Below are positions 33,640-45,729 of a stretch of DNA of 64,000 nucleotides, piece by piece. Position numbers and translations under genes: made by a program. Position 1 is the stretch's first letter; every line of letters begins with the position of its first letter. The stretch lies in contig OZ018330.1 in assembly GCA_963969495.1 (NCBI GenBank), positions 44,756,894 through 44,820,893 of the forward strand. The letters are read 5' to 3'. Below the pieces are notes generated by a model. That model had not been told where the DNA came from. It saw only the letters and a program-made list of their open reading frames with translations, and searched no databases. This stretch comes from Ceratothoa steindachneri. Lineage: Eukaryota > Arthropoda > Malacostraca > Isopoda > Cymothoidae.

Positions 33640-36040
33640 CCCACCCACACTTATCAGATGGAGAGCAGCGGGAAGTCACACTCTGTTGATGCACCAGCCC
33701 AAGTAAACAGTTTCATGCATATTGAGAACTACTAACAAAAAATAGCTGGATAGTGCATTATAAGTAGCAACATTGCAATTGTCCAACAGCCCCACAAATT
33801 CAAGCACTCAAACATAGTGTAGATTGTCACCAAGATGAAGAGCAAGGCCACTCTTAAATGCCCTAATATTTTCACAGCCAACAAGTTCAGCAGGCAGCGC
33901 ATTTCATAGGTCAACACACCTCAAGCCAAAGAATCTTTTCCGAACCTCCAGCTGTGTTCTAGAGTGAGCAATTTTGGAATCATGACCCCTTGTGCTACTC
34001 AATAAGGGACAAGGAAAAAAAAATCATCCAGAGAAATTGACAATTGACCATGGAAAATTTGCCAATATTTAATATCATGTCAGAGTAATCTCCCCTCAAC
34101 TGAGTACAGGTGCAAGTTCAGGGTTTCTAACCAGTAGGATACTGGTTGCAACCTCTCCTGCCTTGTGTACTATATTGGATACATGTTGGTGGAATTTAAG
34201 TTTATTATCAACACACACACTAAAGTCTGTAGATGATTCTTTAAATGGAATTGGTACATTGTTGATATAATAACAAATATCCTGACCAAAAAGTATTATT
34301 TCTGGCAAACCTTAAGGCAACGTACTTGGACAGATTTAGTGAAAGTCCCCAAGACTTGGATATCTGGAAGAGAGTATTTATGTCCCTTTGACAATTTCTC
34401 ACTGCAGTTAGCACATCATCTTCAGAATCTGCCTCAATACTAACATATAACTTTAGGTCATCAGCAAATATCTTAGTAGAAGAAATTGTTAGAATTGACA
34501 AAATTGATATACAATAACAAGAGTATATGGGCCAAAACATACCCCTGAGGGACACCACTGGTCACCTACTTGGTTGAGCTCTTCGCATGTACCACCACCA
34601 CCACATTTATCACACAACCAGTAAGGAAGTCTTTAATCCAAAAGCAAAACTTTTCCTGTAATCCCCAGTGTTACCAATTTGTCCCAGCAGAATGTCGGGA
34701 TTCACCCCATCAAAAGCTTTGGTATAATCAAAGAAAAACAAGTCAACAGTCTTTCCATCATCCAATTCCAAGGTAACGTCATTGTAGGTGAGCAATAATT
34801 GGTCTTCTGTAGATCTTCCAGGGTGAAACCCATACTGGTCATGAGATAACAAATAATTATCCTGAACATAGTCATATATAAGTTTAGCCATGATTCTCTC
34901 GAAAGTTTTACAAGCCACAGAAGTTAAGTATACTGGTTTGTACATAAGTGGGTCTGCATGAGAACCCTTCTTAAAAATTGGCACAACCAAGGAACTCTTC
35001 CACAACACTGGTAGATGACCCATCGAATATGATTTTTGAAAAATAAGCACTAGTGGATAGAGTAATTGCTCTATACATGCCTTTAAAAAATATTGGTGGT
35101 CCTCATCCAGACCTATAGCTGAGAAGGAATCCCACTGAGCAACATCTTTGACCACAGATTCTTGTGTAATATCATGATCACCTATCATGCCTCCAAATGC
35201 CTGGTGAAGGAATGGGTTAGCTGGGGTAACATGCGTATACACAGATATAAAAGCTGCAGTAAACCTATTAACCATAGTAACAGGATCTTTAACAATCTGC
35301 CCTTCAGGGGATTTCAAGGGTGCACCTACCCTAGCCACCTTTTTATTCCTAATGTAAGCATGAAAAAGTTTAGTATTATGCACCATAATATCGATTCAGG
35401 AATGTTCATATTTAGATTGTTTACTGATTACAAAAGTTTTGTATTGGTAATTAATATTCAAATTGTTGTAAAGCCTCTGGCCTCTGCTGAATTCCTACCA
35501 AGATGTGACTGAACTGCTTTATAATGACTCCACAAGAAGCATTTTCTGTGTTTCAGAGCAGGAGGAGGCTTGACTGGCCAGGGAGGGCCACTGTGAAGCG
35601 CTTGTGGAAGACATTGCATACTCTGCTACCAAGAAATTCACAATCTCAAGGAAGCCTATATACATAGCATCAATCTATGATAGATCCAGTTTAATCAGGT
35701 TGTAATTTTCCTTACTTCACAACCTAAACATAGGAGAGTCATCAATCAAAGGTGGATGCTGTAGTATATATCTGCAGGTAACTGGTGAATGTCCACAATA
35801 CTTGAATATCAATCACCCTGTCTCCCTCTGAGGAAAGAATCAGATCAAGCCTATTACCTGAACTGTAATAAGTGGACTCATGAACCCATTGTATGAGGCC
35901 AAGAAAATTTAAAAAGTTATAAAAAATAAGATCAGTGGATGAGAGTCCCTGGCATATCAAATCATTAATCCACTTAATTGATGGCAAGTTAAATTCTCCA
36001 ACCAATACTACATCCTTACCTAAACCTACCACACTCTAGA
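33640..36040 (-). pseudogene. Second LINE inserted in CR1: endonuclease and RT
   Basis: Minus strand. 36032-35742: KDVVLVGEFNLPSIKWINDL and STYYSSGNRLDLILSSEGD (endonuclease, G-D-F-N changed to G-E-F-N). 35386-34610: an open 258-codon RT with LLYPLVLIFQKSYSMGHLP, VVPIFKKGSHADP, DQYGFHPGRSTEDQLL and FFFDYTKAFDGVNPDIL. Then, after a frame change, IFADDLKLYVS (catalytic) in 34558-34241, and NIVHKAGEVATSILL. The C-terminal block near 33900-33960 is RKRFFGLRCVDL-stop-NALPAELV, Trp changed to stop. This is CR1/L2-group style but a different family from its host copy. Termini are approximate. Confidence 0.8.
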
Positions 36041-36340
36041 TGGTCAGAAATTCCCTTCTTAACTAGGTATCTTGTCAAGAATTTTACAAACTATAGAAGT
36101 TAAGCTTACCAGTCTAAAGTTATTTGGGTCCTCTTTACTTCTCTTTTTAAAAATTGGCACTACATTTACTAATTCCAATCATTAGGTATTTCTCCAAACT
36201 CTAGTGATCTAGTATATATCTTCTCAAGAGCTACTGCAATACTATCTACTTCTTTGAGTAATCTAGACTGAATGTTATCTGGGCCAGATGTCTTACTGGT
36301 ATTTAACTCAAATATAAGCCCTTTAATTATTTATAGGTTA

Positions 36341-39300
36341 TTTGTATACAAGTTTGTTTACTATGGGTTGTTATTATGCCCCCTCCCCTGCTCAAAGCTC
36401 AGGAACAAGTAAAACAAAAGATTTGGTAGCTGTTCTATAGTGGAGCTATACTATACTCACCATACCCCCTGCTCGCTCCACTTGCCTCAGGAACAAGTAA
36501 TAAAATGGAAGATTTTGGAACAAAGGACGAATCATTATGGGATCACTGAAAAAATTACTGAACTTTCACGACTTAATGTGGGCAAATTTCTAATTAGGAT
36601 GATAAAAGAAAAATTGAATGGCCGCCATCTTGGGAACAACATTGTGAGTTGGCATCACATCATATTATATATCATTTTGAAGGGAATTTTCTTCAGTAAA
36701 CCTTACGACCCATTCCCTGCACATGAAGTTCCTTAGCCCATAATATTTTGTCCATTTCCCAATGTTTCACCTAACTGTGCTAAGAGTGTTTATGTTTCAC
36801 CTGTCTCCCTAACTGTCTCAAGGGAGTGGGTGGGAGGTGCAGCAAAAACATAAATTAAGGGGTGTGTGTGGACTCGTTTACAAAATAAAAAATTAACTTA
36901 AAAATTTGCCCAAGAATAAACATTGTTTACATTATAAAACAAGGTAAAGATTTGTTTTAACACTTACAATTTTATACTTTTCAAAGACAAACGTTTTTAA
37001 TTTTAAAAATAATGCTCACCAATGTTATTTTTAACTCCCTGAACTTAATACTAATGTATTTATCCACTTTTTAAAAAATGTATTTTGCTAAATTTGAATC
37101 TTGCATGCATCTTTAGCCGATTACCTCATACCATTTTATTTTAGATTCCCGTGTATTTTGAACGATTTGTGGCTGTCTTTTTTTATTTTTTAAGTTTATA
37201 TGATATAATGGTGTGCAGTGGTTGTGTTAGCTCGGGATTAAAGTATTTGAAAAAAGTATATGCAAAACTGCATAAGAAAATAACAAATCTTTACCAAAAA
37301 CAATTGTTCATATATATATATATATGTAGGAGAATAGCAGAGTTATCAAACCTTTCCCTTCCAGCCCAATATCTGATGGTCTCCTGCTGGAAGAAAGGCC
37401 ATTTCAGCTAACCACTGAGTCCCTTCGTTGACTGGTTATCAATAAATGGGAGCCCATCTTTGCTTCCGATTGTTGCCGGAAGTTTATAAAGGATGAAATG
37501 GAGTAGCTTGACATCTAATCTACTTCCAGCGCCCTGAGAACCTCTCCTGGGTTTCGAGTATAAAAGATAAATTCTTTTAACCCCCAGTAGTAGAGCTTGC
37601 ACAGTGTCTGGCAGGGCAGGAATTGTCATATATCGGTGTAGTGGTAAATCGTCGAAGCATAAAGTCTTCATAGAGGAGATCGATCCCAGTCAGTGCAGAC
37701 CCAAACTTGTACTCACGTGTTAGAGCTGAAGCTACAAACAGCCTCACTCTGGTTTCCTAAGTGAAAAAAACTACATCTCAGCTTTTCTCCATGACCCTAC
37801 GCGTCAATAGGTCATTCGTCCATCCCCTCCCTCAATGAGGCACCCAAGATTCCTTGGAGTTCATGAGCGTGGGCTCCTCTTTAACAAGAAGCTCCCGTCA
37901 CTGCCTTCTTCTAGCAGAATCAGGTTCCAAGGTAACCCTTCCCTTTCATATTCCCCAACTTCACTGCAAAGTTTACCAACATTACAAGTGTATGAGGATT
38001 TATATGTGAATAGTTATTTACAAGCCAAATGAGATATCTGAGATTCACTTATTAATTTATCTTTCAAAGCACCTTATTTGTATATATATATTTTCTTGTT
38101 TAGTATTCATTAAAACTTTATTTTCATATTGTATATCTAACTTCCTTTGGGTCGCTTGCTAGCAAAGTTCATTCCAATCCTTCCGTAGCCAACCTCTAAG
38201 CACTGAGTCAATAAACCCATTCAGGGCATGAGCCAAACGAAGTATAAGGCATAGTACAACGACTCCTCCGCATTTGGGATAATAGGATATTAATATAAGA
38301 GTCAGGGAAAACTCCAACCACCCCTCGGCCTATTCCTTGACAATACATATATGAATTATCTAAAAATTCCAGAATGGGCATAATCTCCAAATTAACCAAA
38401 GCTTCTAGAGGGTTCCACTAATATGTACAGCAGTCAACAAGAGCTTAGAAAATATTGGAATACCATTTAGCAGTTAATGTTCCCACAGTAAAGACATTAT
38501 CATGGCAAAGAATAAATAACTCGCCAATGAACCGAAAAAGGTGATCCTGAAGCTCCATACCAATGGGCTGTGCTTACTGGAAGATATCAAGGAGCTGAAA
38601 ATACCTTTCAGCACCATTGACTCTGTCATTCTGAAGCAGGAACCATCAACAACCTTCAACATTCAGGTGCTCTTTGCACAGGTGACATTATTTCCTTCCA
38701 TTTACAGTCACTAGGACTGGTTCATCCATTTCATCTTACTCCATGACTAAAACGATCTGAATTATCCATGGAATATCCTACTAATCTCCAAAACCAAAAC
38801 ACTGTTTACAAAAAAGCCGGCTCCTCAGTGCGTAGCCATCTTACAACTGGTTGAAGTCACCCAATTTCATGCTGTGTTATGATTGGTTCTCGGAAGGTAG
38901 CGGTTTTTGCTGCCAAAGGGAAGTGGTATTTAGAGGCTTTTGCCTACAAATGGAGAATACAGACCACAAAAAAGAGTGGGATATAGCGGGTTTTGAAGCA
39001 AAATGATTAGTGTGCAAACGAGCTAAAAATTGTTCCTCAACCCTTTTTTGTAGGGCTGGCTGTCTCCCATTTTATTTAATTTGGTGGAGTGGGGGGGGAC
39101 TTGCTCAGGGCCTGAAGGAAGGCAGTCTTCTGGCGATGTTAGAGCATGCTTTCCTCTGCTTTTTTAGGGTTTGGAGTGGGGTGTAGTTTTTTTATTTTTC
39201 TCAGCTTTTCTCTACTTGGGGTTGCCGTTCTTGGTGATTTATTTTACTCTCATTTGGTAAAAGACTCATTCATTAAGGTTTTGGCAGAGACTACGGCTGG

Positions 39301-39950
39301 ATGCCCTTCCTAACTCCAACCCTCTGTATTTATCCGTGCTTGGGGCCGGTACTGAGTTGGGCTGTCTTGCCTTCCCAGTGGTTAGGAAAAATGTCCAAAA
39401 TACATCAAAAGCTTAGAGTAATAAAGAGAATTGCCAGAGCTAGAGTCACTCTCATTTTAACCTCAGATAAAAATAATGTATTGGAAGGTTTGTCTGAATA
39501 TGACATTCATCCATTGCCCAATTCTGATAATCTCTTGACCATTTTAAAAATACTCCATGTTCATTTGCATAAACAAAGGTTTGGCAATCACAGCCCTGCA
39601 GTTATACTGGGTTCCGTGAGGATCTTGAAGAAGTGTTAGTCGAAATGTGTCTTAGATGCTAACTAAGTCTTGGGAAAGTGTCCTCTGATTTTTCTTTGCT
39701 ATATTCTCTTTAGAATTCACCGGTCTGTCACTGAGCTTTTTATTCCATCTGCTATTTCTTTGGGATGACAAAAAAAAGATGCTTAATTACTAGGCCAAGT
39801 TTTTTTTTACGGCTACTTATGCCTATGCAGGCAATCAACAAGATTGTCCCTTAAATAAATAATAATGCTTGGTGTTTGGAAGGTCGATCTACTGAGGAAG
39901 GATTGGGTGGTATTGGATTCTAAGAGGAAAGGATGGAAATAGATTTTGAA
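36341..39950. other. No gene recognised
   Basis: Moderately AT-rich. Several ORFs of 60-110 codons (37151, 37408 minus, 37835, 38208 minus, 39301) match nothing I know. A phrase near 39290-39390 (GGATGCCCTTCCTAACTCCA, CCGTGCTTGGGGCCGGTACT) has the look of a dispersed repeat. A short TATATA run occurs at 37312. Confidence 0.45.
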
Positions 39951-39959
39951 AGATAATAT

Positions 39960-40282
39960 GTAGCAACGCCCAGATTGCAAAGTGAAGTAGGCTCATCGAG
40001 GAACCTCACAAATGAGCACCCTGTTGAACCTAGGAAATCCTGAAATTGGGCACACATATTAAATATTGAATTAATATGCTATGTAGTAGTATTGAGCCAA
40101 TGTAGAATAAAGTGAAAAATATATATAATGCTAAATCACAATTGTACATGTGTAGCGATGCCTGAATTGCAAGGTGAAGTAGGCTCAACAAGGAACCTCA
40201 GAGATGAACACCTTGTTGGACCTTTGAAATTGGACACACAGATTAACTACTGAAATAACATGCCATGTAGTAGCAATGAACT
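39960..40282. repeat. Direct repeat, two diverged copies 192 bp apart
   Basis: 39960-40096 and 40152-40282 share GTAGC.A.GCC...ATTGCAA, AAGTAGGCTCA, AAGGAACCTCA-like and ATGTAGTAG blocks. About 80% similar by eye; no coding signal. Confidence 0.75.
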
Positions 40283-40430
40283 TACAAAACACCATTTTCC
40301 ACTTTAACCCAGTGATAACCAAGTTACCTTTTGAACCAAGCCTATAAACGGATTCCCCGTAAGAACTTTGCGAATCAGAACAAACTGTACGGTGAGACCT
40401 CAAACACCTTCGTCCGACACCCCTTTACGG

Positions 40431-40725
40431 GTAACATAACATAATTTCACCGATGAAAAAAGCCACAAGGGCCTATCAAAGGTCATCCGTATCCATCACA
40501 TCCCACCTATATAATGCATCCTAGGATTTTGTTAGATCATGCATCTACAATATACAATTTAACAATTCATAGGAATGTCCAACCATGCATCTACAATATA
40601 TAATTTAAAGCCTCCATAGGAGTCTGTCCCCCAAAAAATCAAAGTCCCCCAAAATATACAATAAAAAGAAACTGCATCCACAGGAATAAGTCAAGAAACA
40701 TATCCACATACCAAAAAGTAAGAAA
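40431..40725 (-). repeat. CR1 3' UTR and terminus
   Basis: Follows the stop of the CR1 ORF2. Ends, on the minus strand, in GAAATTATGTTATGTTA, a short tandem 3' end instead of poly(A). Similar ends occur at about 28368, 28478, 30809 and 31668. Carries the intact GAAACTGC site used by the Merlin element in the other copy. Confidence 0.85.
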
Positions 40726-41692
40726 TTAACCCTCCATTCCCATATAATCATCCAATCTGCACTTGAAAACATTCAAGTTTGGGCTGTCTACAGTCTCAGG
40801 TGGCAAACTATTCCAATAATCCACCACTCTGTTAGTGAAAAAATATTTTCTAACATCCAGTCTGCACCTCTGTTTTTTAATCTTTAAGTGGTGGCCTCTA
40901 ATAACTTGCTGAAATTCCATTTATCCATCCCAGAAAAGATTTTAAAAAGCTCAATCATATCTTCCCTCACACACCTTCTTTCAAATGAAAACATATTTAA
41001 TACCCTCAGCCTATCTTCATATTCAAGGTGCTTCAGGGATGGTATTATTTTTGTTGCCCTCCTTTGTACTGACTCTAATAAGTTTATATCATGTCTAAAA
41101 TGTGGTGACCATGCCTGTATACAGTACTCTAAATGTGGCCTGACATAAGAGTTGTATAGTTTAAGGATGACCTCCTTATTCTTGTAGCTAACATTTGTTT
41201 TAATGTAACCTAGCACCCTATTTGCTCTATTTTTTGCCTCAATACACTGCTTTGAAAATTTCAGTGACCTATCTACTACTACTCCTAAGTCCTTCTCATC
41301 TTCAACTGAATTAAGCCAATACCCATCCATCTCATAGCTAAATTCCCTATTATCTCTCCCCATGTTAATAACTTTGCATTTATTAAGGTTAAAAGTCATC
41401 TGCCACTTCTGAGCCCAAGCTAACAACTTATTTAAGTCCCCCTTCACTTTAAAGCTACCCTCAACCTCTTTGACTACAGCTGCCAATTTAGTATCATCAG
41501 CAAAAATTGACACTTTGCTATTTACACCTTGCCCAAGATTATTTACATAGATTATAAATAATAAAGGGCCTAAACCTGATCCCTGAGTACGCCACTAATA
41601 ACATTCCTCCACTCTGACCTCACTCCATTCAGTACAACTCTCTGTTTCCTATTTTTCAGTCATTCAGTTATCCAATTTAAAACCTTTCCACT
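40726..41692 (-). pseudogene. CR1 ORF2, catalytic RT motif to C-terminus
   Basis: Reading down: [20 protein letters not shown], then VSIFADDTKLAAVV with the catalytic A-D-D, WQMTFNLNKCKVINMG, KDLGVVVDRSLKFSKQCIE, VRPHLEYCIQAWSPHFR, LESVQRRATKIIP and MFSFERRCVREDMIELFKIF. After a small deletion/frameshift near 40905, GHHLKIKKQRCRLDVRKYFF and [20 protein letters not shown] end at 40726. Full CR1 motif order. Separated from its upstream half by the insertion at 41693-42130. Confidence 0.88.
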
Positions 41693-42130
41693 TATAAGAA
41701 CATAAGAAAAGAAGGAGACTGCAAAAGACCATTCATGGCCTACACTTGGCAGCTCCTGTTCCAGTCAACACACAAAAGATTTCTTACCAGAGAAAAGTCA
41801 TCAACATTGTCACCCTTTAAGGAGTTTGTCAGATCTAATCTACAATATACATAAAATGCATCCAGAGGAAAAGGCCATTGATGCAACCGCAAAATATAAT
41901 CTCCCCACTCCTTAGAAAAATATATACATATGTACATAAAAAAAAGAAAAAAAGTCAGTCCCATCTAGCAGCTTCATCCATATATTTATCTAATCTATTC
42001 TTAAAACTACCCAGAGAGGAGGCTTCTATCACATGTCTAGTGAGCCTATTCCATTTATCTACCACACAATTTGTAAACCAATTCCTCCCAATCTCCTTCC
42101 TAAACCTATGCTACGTGTCCTGTCATGCAG
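41693..42130 (-). mobile_element. 3' end of another CR1-type LINE inserted in CR1 ORF2
   Basis: The minus strand reads HRFRKEIGRNWFTNCVVDKW, RLTRHVIEASSLGSFKNRLD and KYMDEAARWD-stop, a CR1-type C-terminus from a different family, followed by about 250 bp of UTR ending near CTTATAAGAACATAAG (plus strand). It splits the host CR1 between DKVPH (motif A) and VLNWI. I could not fix a target duplication by eye. Confidence 0.75.
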
Positions 42131-42721
42131 CTTTAATTTATGAACTAGTCTTCAATGTGGAACCTTATCAAAAGCTTTGCTGAAATCTAATTAGATCGCA
42201 TCAACTTTCTCACCTCTATCTAATTCTTTAGTTACATAATCCATAAAATCCAGTAAATTAGTTAAACACGATCTACCTTTTCTAAAACCATGATCAGAAA
42301 TTCCCTTCTTAACCATCTTCTTAAGAATTTTACAGACTATAGAAATTAAGCTTACTGGTCTAAAGTTATTTGGATCCTCTTTGCTTCCCTTTTTAAAAAT
42401 TGGCACTACATTTGCCAATTTCCAATCATTTGGTATTTCTCCAGACTCTAGTGATCTAATAAATATCTTCTCAAGAGCTACTGCAATACTTCCTACACCT
42501 TCTTTGAGTATCCTAGAATGAATGTTGTCAGGGCCAGATGCCTTACTAGTATTTAACTGCATTATAAGCCCTTTAATTTCTTCTCTGTCTATATTAATAG
42601 AATTTATCACTACTTCCCTTGACCTAGAATTATCAACTAATCTAACTGGTTTCTCTTCTGTGAATACTGAAGCAAAATGATCATTAAGGACCTCTACTAT
42701 TTCCTCATCAGATTCTTTCAA
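42131..42721 (-). pseudogene. CR1 ORF2, first half of reverse transcriptase
   Basis: MKESDEEIVEVLNDHFASVF, LNTSKASGPDNIHSRILKEG, IFIRSLESGEIPNDWKLANV, VPIFKKGSKEDPNNFRPVSL and GFRKGRSCLTNLLDFMDYVT lead into VDAI-stop-LDFSKAFDKVPH. The stop (TAA) replaces the Tyr before the catalytic motif-A Asp region. A deletion removes about 15 residues between GISDH and GFRKG relative to the copy at 33.5 kb. Continuous with the endonuclease frame after a one-base break near 42725. Confidence 0.88.
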
Positions 42722-42731
42722 AACCCCTTTC

Positions 42732-44054
42732 CTATTTAATAGGCCTTATTTTATCACTGTTAGATTTATTATTGATTCTATAATAGCTAAAGAATTTTTT
42801 ACGATCTTTCTTATTATTTTTAGCTAAATTAATTTCTGCTGTCCTTTTGGTCTTCTTAATAATCTTATTTAGTTCATTTCTGGTTGACCTATAATGGTTT
42901 AAATTATCTAAACTACTCTCACTTTGGAATCTCTGGTATGCCCTTTTTTTCTTTGAAACTTTATTAGCTATTTCTTGATTCCACCATAATGGTTTCCTAC
43001 ATTTCTTCCTAATAGACTTCATTGGAATACACTGTTCCTGAACCATGTTTAATATAGTCTTAAAAATATCCCACATCTCATAAGTATTCTTTCCATGGAA
43101 TTCTATATCCCACCTAATCTGATTTAGCATGCTGCGTAATTTATTGTAATCTCCCCTATAAAAATTTGGAATTTTTGTGGAGATTGTCGTTGTTCTACCC
43201 TTAACTATTTGCAAATTAAACCGAACCATCTGATGATCACTGTTTCCCAATGATTCCCCTACACTCAATCCTTGAACTAAGTGATCATCATTTGAAAGAA
43301 TTAGATCTAATATATTGGCACCCCTTGTTGGCTTATTAACAAATTGGGTCAAAAAGTTATCTTCAAAACACTCCATAAACTTACAACTTGCTCTATCTCT
43401 TCCTATCATATTTTCCCAGTCTACAGAAGTTAAATTAAAGTCACCAAGAATAACTGTATCTTCTTTGCATCCTTTACTTATTTCCCTAATCATTAACTCA
43501 TCGATGCAATCAGTCTGTCCTGGTGGTCTATAAAAAGCTCCCAAGTGTATTTTCCTATTTTTAGCAACCTTAATATCTATCCATAATGATTCACCTTCTC
43601 CTTGCTTTATAGAGTTATTTAGATTTGAAGATATGCTATTTCTGATATAAATAATCAACCCACCACCAGTCCTATCTCTCCTTTGACTAATGTACATAGT
43701 ATAACCTTCTAGTTCAAATTCACTGACATTATCATTAAATATATTTTCATTAACCCATGATTCAACTATACATATTATATCTATATCTTCATGAATGATA
43801 TAACTAAATAATTCATCCCTCTTATTTCTAAGACTACGAGCATTTGTGTAAAGACAACTCAGCCCACCTATCCCTGAAGCACCTGAGGGCCTATCTCCTC
43901 TGCATCTCCTTTCTCTCCTTCCCCGACCTGGTACTCTTGTATTTTCCTGACCACTATCACTACTCAAGTAGTTTAACCCTAAAGCACTTCCATTAGCCTG
44001 CCTACCTTCTACAAATCTGTGTTTGCTTCCTTTTCCTGCCTCACTTTGATCCAT
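42732..44054 (-). pseudogene. CR1 ORF2, APE endonuclease domain (440 open codons)
   Basis: The longest open frame in the window. After a low-complexity N-terminus come CLYTNARSLRNKRDELFSYI (N-A-R-S-L, first active-site block), IICIVESWVNENIF (catalytic Glu), RTGGGLIIYIRNSI, LGAFYRPPGQTD, DTVILGDFNLTSVDWENMIG (G-D-F-N), LDLILSN and LGNSDHQMVRFNL (S-D-H). All catalytic blocks appear intact. A basic linker with FKTILNMVQEQCIP and RNELNKIIKKTKRTAE precedes the RT. This domain nicks the target to prime reverse transcription. Only the RT portion of this copy is broken. Confidence 0.9.
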
Positions 44055-44094
44055 TAAATTTCCCTGACCACTATCAAAACCTAGTTTCCCACCT

Positions 44095-44235
44095 CTAAAG
44101 ACCTAATAACACTATCTAATTCCCGCCACAAAACCTCAACCCCATCTCGGCTCAGATGGAGTCCATCCATCGCATACAAACCCTTGCCTCACGAATATAA
44201 CCCTCCATAAACTGGTGACTACTAACCCCCCGAGT
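44095..44235 (-). pseudogene. CR1 ORF1 3' end: SGNH-esterase catalytic tail
   Basis: The minus strand near 44180-44095 reads GLYAMDGLHLSRDGVEVLWR and ELDSVIRSLEVGN-stop. D-G-x-H-L-S-x-x-G is the C-terminal catalytic Asp-His block of SGNH/GDSL esterases, a domain known in ORF1 of CR1 elements. The rest of ORF1 is missing, so the copy is 5' truncated just upstream. Confidence 0.6.
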
Positions 44236-45540
44236 CGCCTATAAATATACGAGCTTGAGTGTCAGGGTGTTCAATCCTTGGAGTTGAAGATCATGTAAAA
44301 GGTGGGCTGAACGAAGAAGAATTTGAGGTGGACAAAATGAGAGATAGCCTTGTGCTTAAAAGGGCGTGAAGGTGATGGGGGGAGGGCCGATAGTTCTGGT
44401 CAAGTGGTGTAAGTTGAAGACTTGAAAGTTTTCCTTTTATAAACGATCTTTGTAATGCATCCTTCCGGTGCCAACGACCAACTTTCAGCCATTTTCACTT
44501 CTACTAACTTCCCTTTCACTACGAACTACCTATTTTTCGTGTTGTTTTTCCTTGATTTTTTTTATATATATTTTTTTAAAAGTGCCCCAGTCATTTCAGT
44601 AGTTAAGGAGTTTTGCTATTGCTCTCTATCATCCTTGTCCCCTTTCCACTATTGCTGTTTTTGTTCTTCATCCTTCCCTACCTCTGTCGAACTTTTATTA
44701 TTATTTTACTACTTGTTTCCTTAATAAAAAAATAAATGCAAAAACATCTTTTTAGTAACCTACGGAACTGGATGATGGGGTCGCATTTTCGTTGCCACCG
44801 CTTCTACCAAAAGAGGCAATAATAATAATAATATGTCCCCTTCAAGACCTTGAAGCTCTCGCAGGGCGTTCGTCCATTCACTAAAAAAAATACAACATAA
44901 GAAGTGTGTTTTCATAGCTCTCTTGATTTCATGGATGTTTGCGGTTAATTTTTACAATTTTGTCTTCTCACCCCTTTCAATCGTGCCTCCACCCCCCACC
45001 TCTGTGTACTCTCTTTCCCTCTTCATTTTTCTTTTCATTGAAACTGTAGTAGTGACGTATTTATCCAAATTCTGGGACCCCTTTTCGTTAGAGCGTCCGG
45101 ATAAAACCGACCCCCGACTCTGGTGAGAGAGGAGAAACGCTAGATTTTAGGAATCTGTAGTCCTCTCCAACGCTCGATTCGTTGCCTTTCTCCAGGTACG
45201 ACGACTGGGCGTTATGGACGTGCTTGCGAGGCCTTGGCCCACTCGAAGGTTACGTGGCGAATGAGGCAATGAGCCAGAAGAAATTTTTAAAACCTAACCC
45301 GCACACGTTTGAAATTAAGGATGAACGGGTGATAAAATATTGGCCGCTTTTATTACGCTTTAATGTGAGAATCCAATTTAGAAAAGAGACTCGGTTAAAG
45401 CGGAATAAATATTGGCGGCTATCGGCAAGAGAGAGAGATTTATTTATGATGAGACATCAGAAGCAATGTTGCACTCTGGAGCATTCCTATAAATGTCACA
45501 AACGAGCGAACGCCGTAATTGCCACGTCATCAGTTGACTA
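44236..45540. other. No gene recognised
   Basis: AT-rich then mixed composition. A 139-codon ORF at 45182-45601 ends inside the MITE at 45548 and resembles nothing I know. Confidence 0.45.
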
Positions 45541-45547
45541 TGTTTTA

Positions 45548-45727
45548 CAGGGTGTCCCCAAAATGTGTATTATCGGAAAAAAATCGTCACAAACTTTCTA
45601 ATAAATGTAAGACATTTGCGTGACATCATCTTCCATAATTAGACCAATAAAATTTCAACAAATAGACATTTCATTTATTAAATAAATATAAAAGGTTTCC
45701 ATTGTAGAGCAATTTTGCGTCACCCTG
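45548..45727. mobile_element. Short TA-flanked MITE (180 bp)
   Basis: Ends CAGGGTGTCCC and, inverted, CAGGGTGACGC, flanked by TA at 45546-45547 and 45728-45729. AT-rich interior without coding capacity. Fits a Tc1/mariner-group miniature element. Confidence 0.65.
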
Positions 45728-45729
45728 TA

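Larger units (their letters stand above)
31665..36340 (-). mobile_element. CR1 LINE copy split by two later insertions
   Basis: Pieces, in minus-strand order: 36340-36040 (RT start, ending GISDH); 33640-33446 (INDAQHGFRRG, YLDFSKALDKVPHRRLVHK); 33440-32831 (SLKFSKQCIEAK, MFSFERRCVRGDMIELFKIF, 3' UTR); 31859-31665 (rest of the 3' UTR ending in TTATGTTATGTTA). The two gaps are filled by another LINE (33640-36040) and a Merlin-like transposon (31868-32822). About 0.6 kb including the F-A-D-D catalytic motif is deleted between DKVPH and SLKFSKQ. Confidence 0.75.

Noticed and set aside
39301..39639. 112-codon ORF as a gene
   Set aside because: Begins in what looks like a dispersed repeat; no recognised motif.
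45182..45601. 139-codon ORF as a host gene
   Set aside because: No recognisable domain, and its last codons lie inside a transposon-like MITE. Length alone is not enough.
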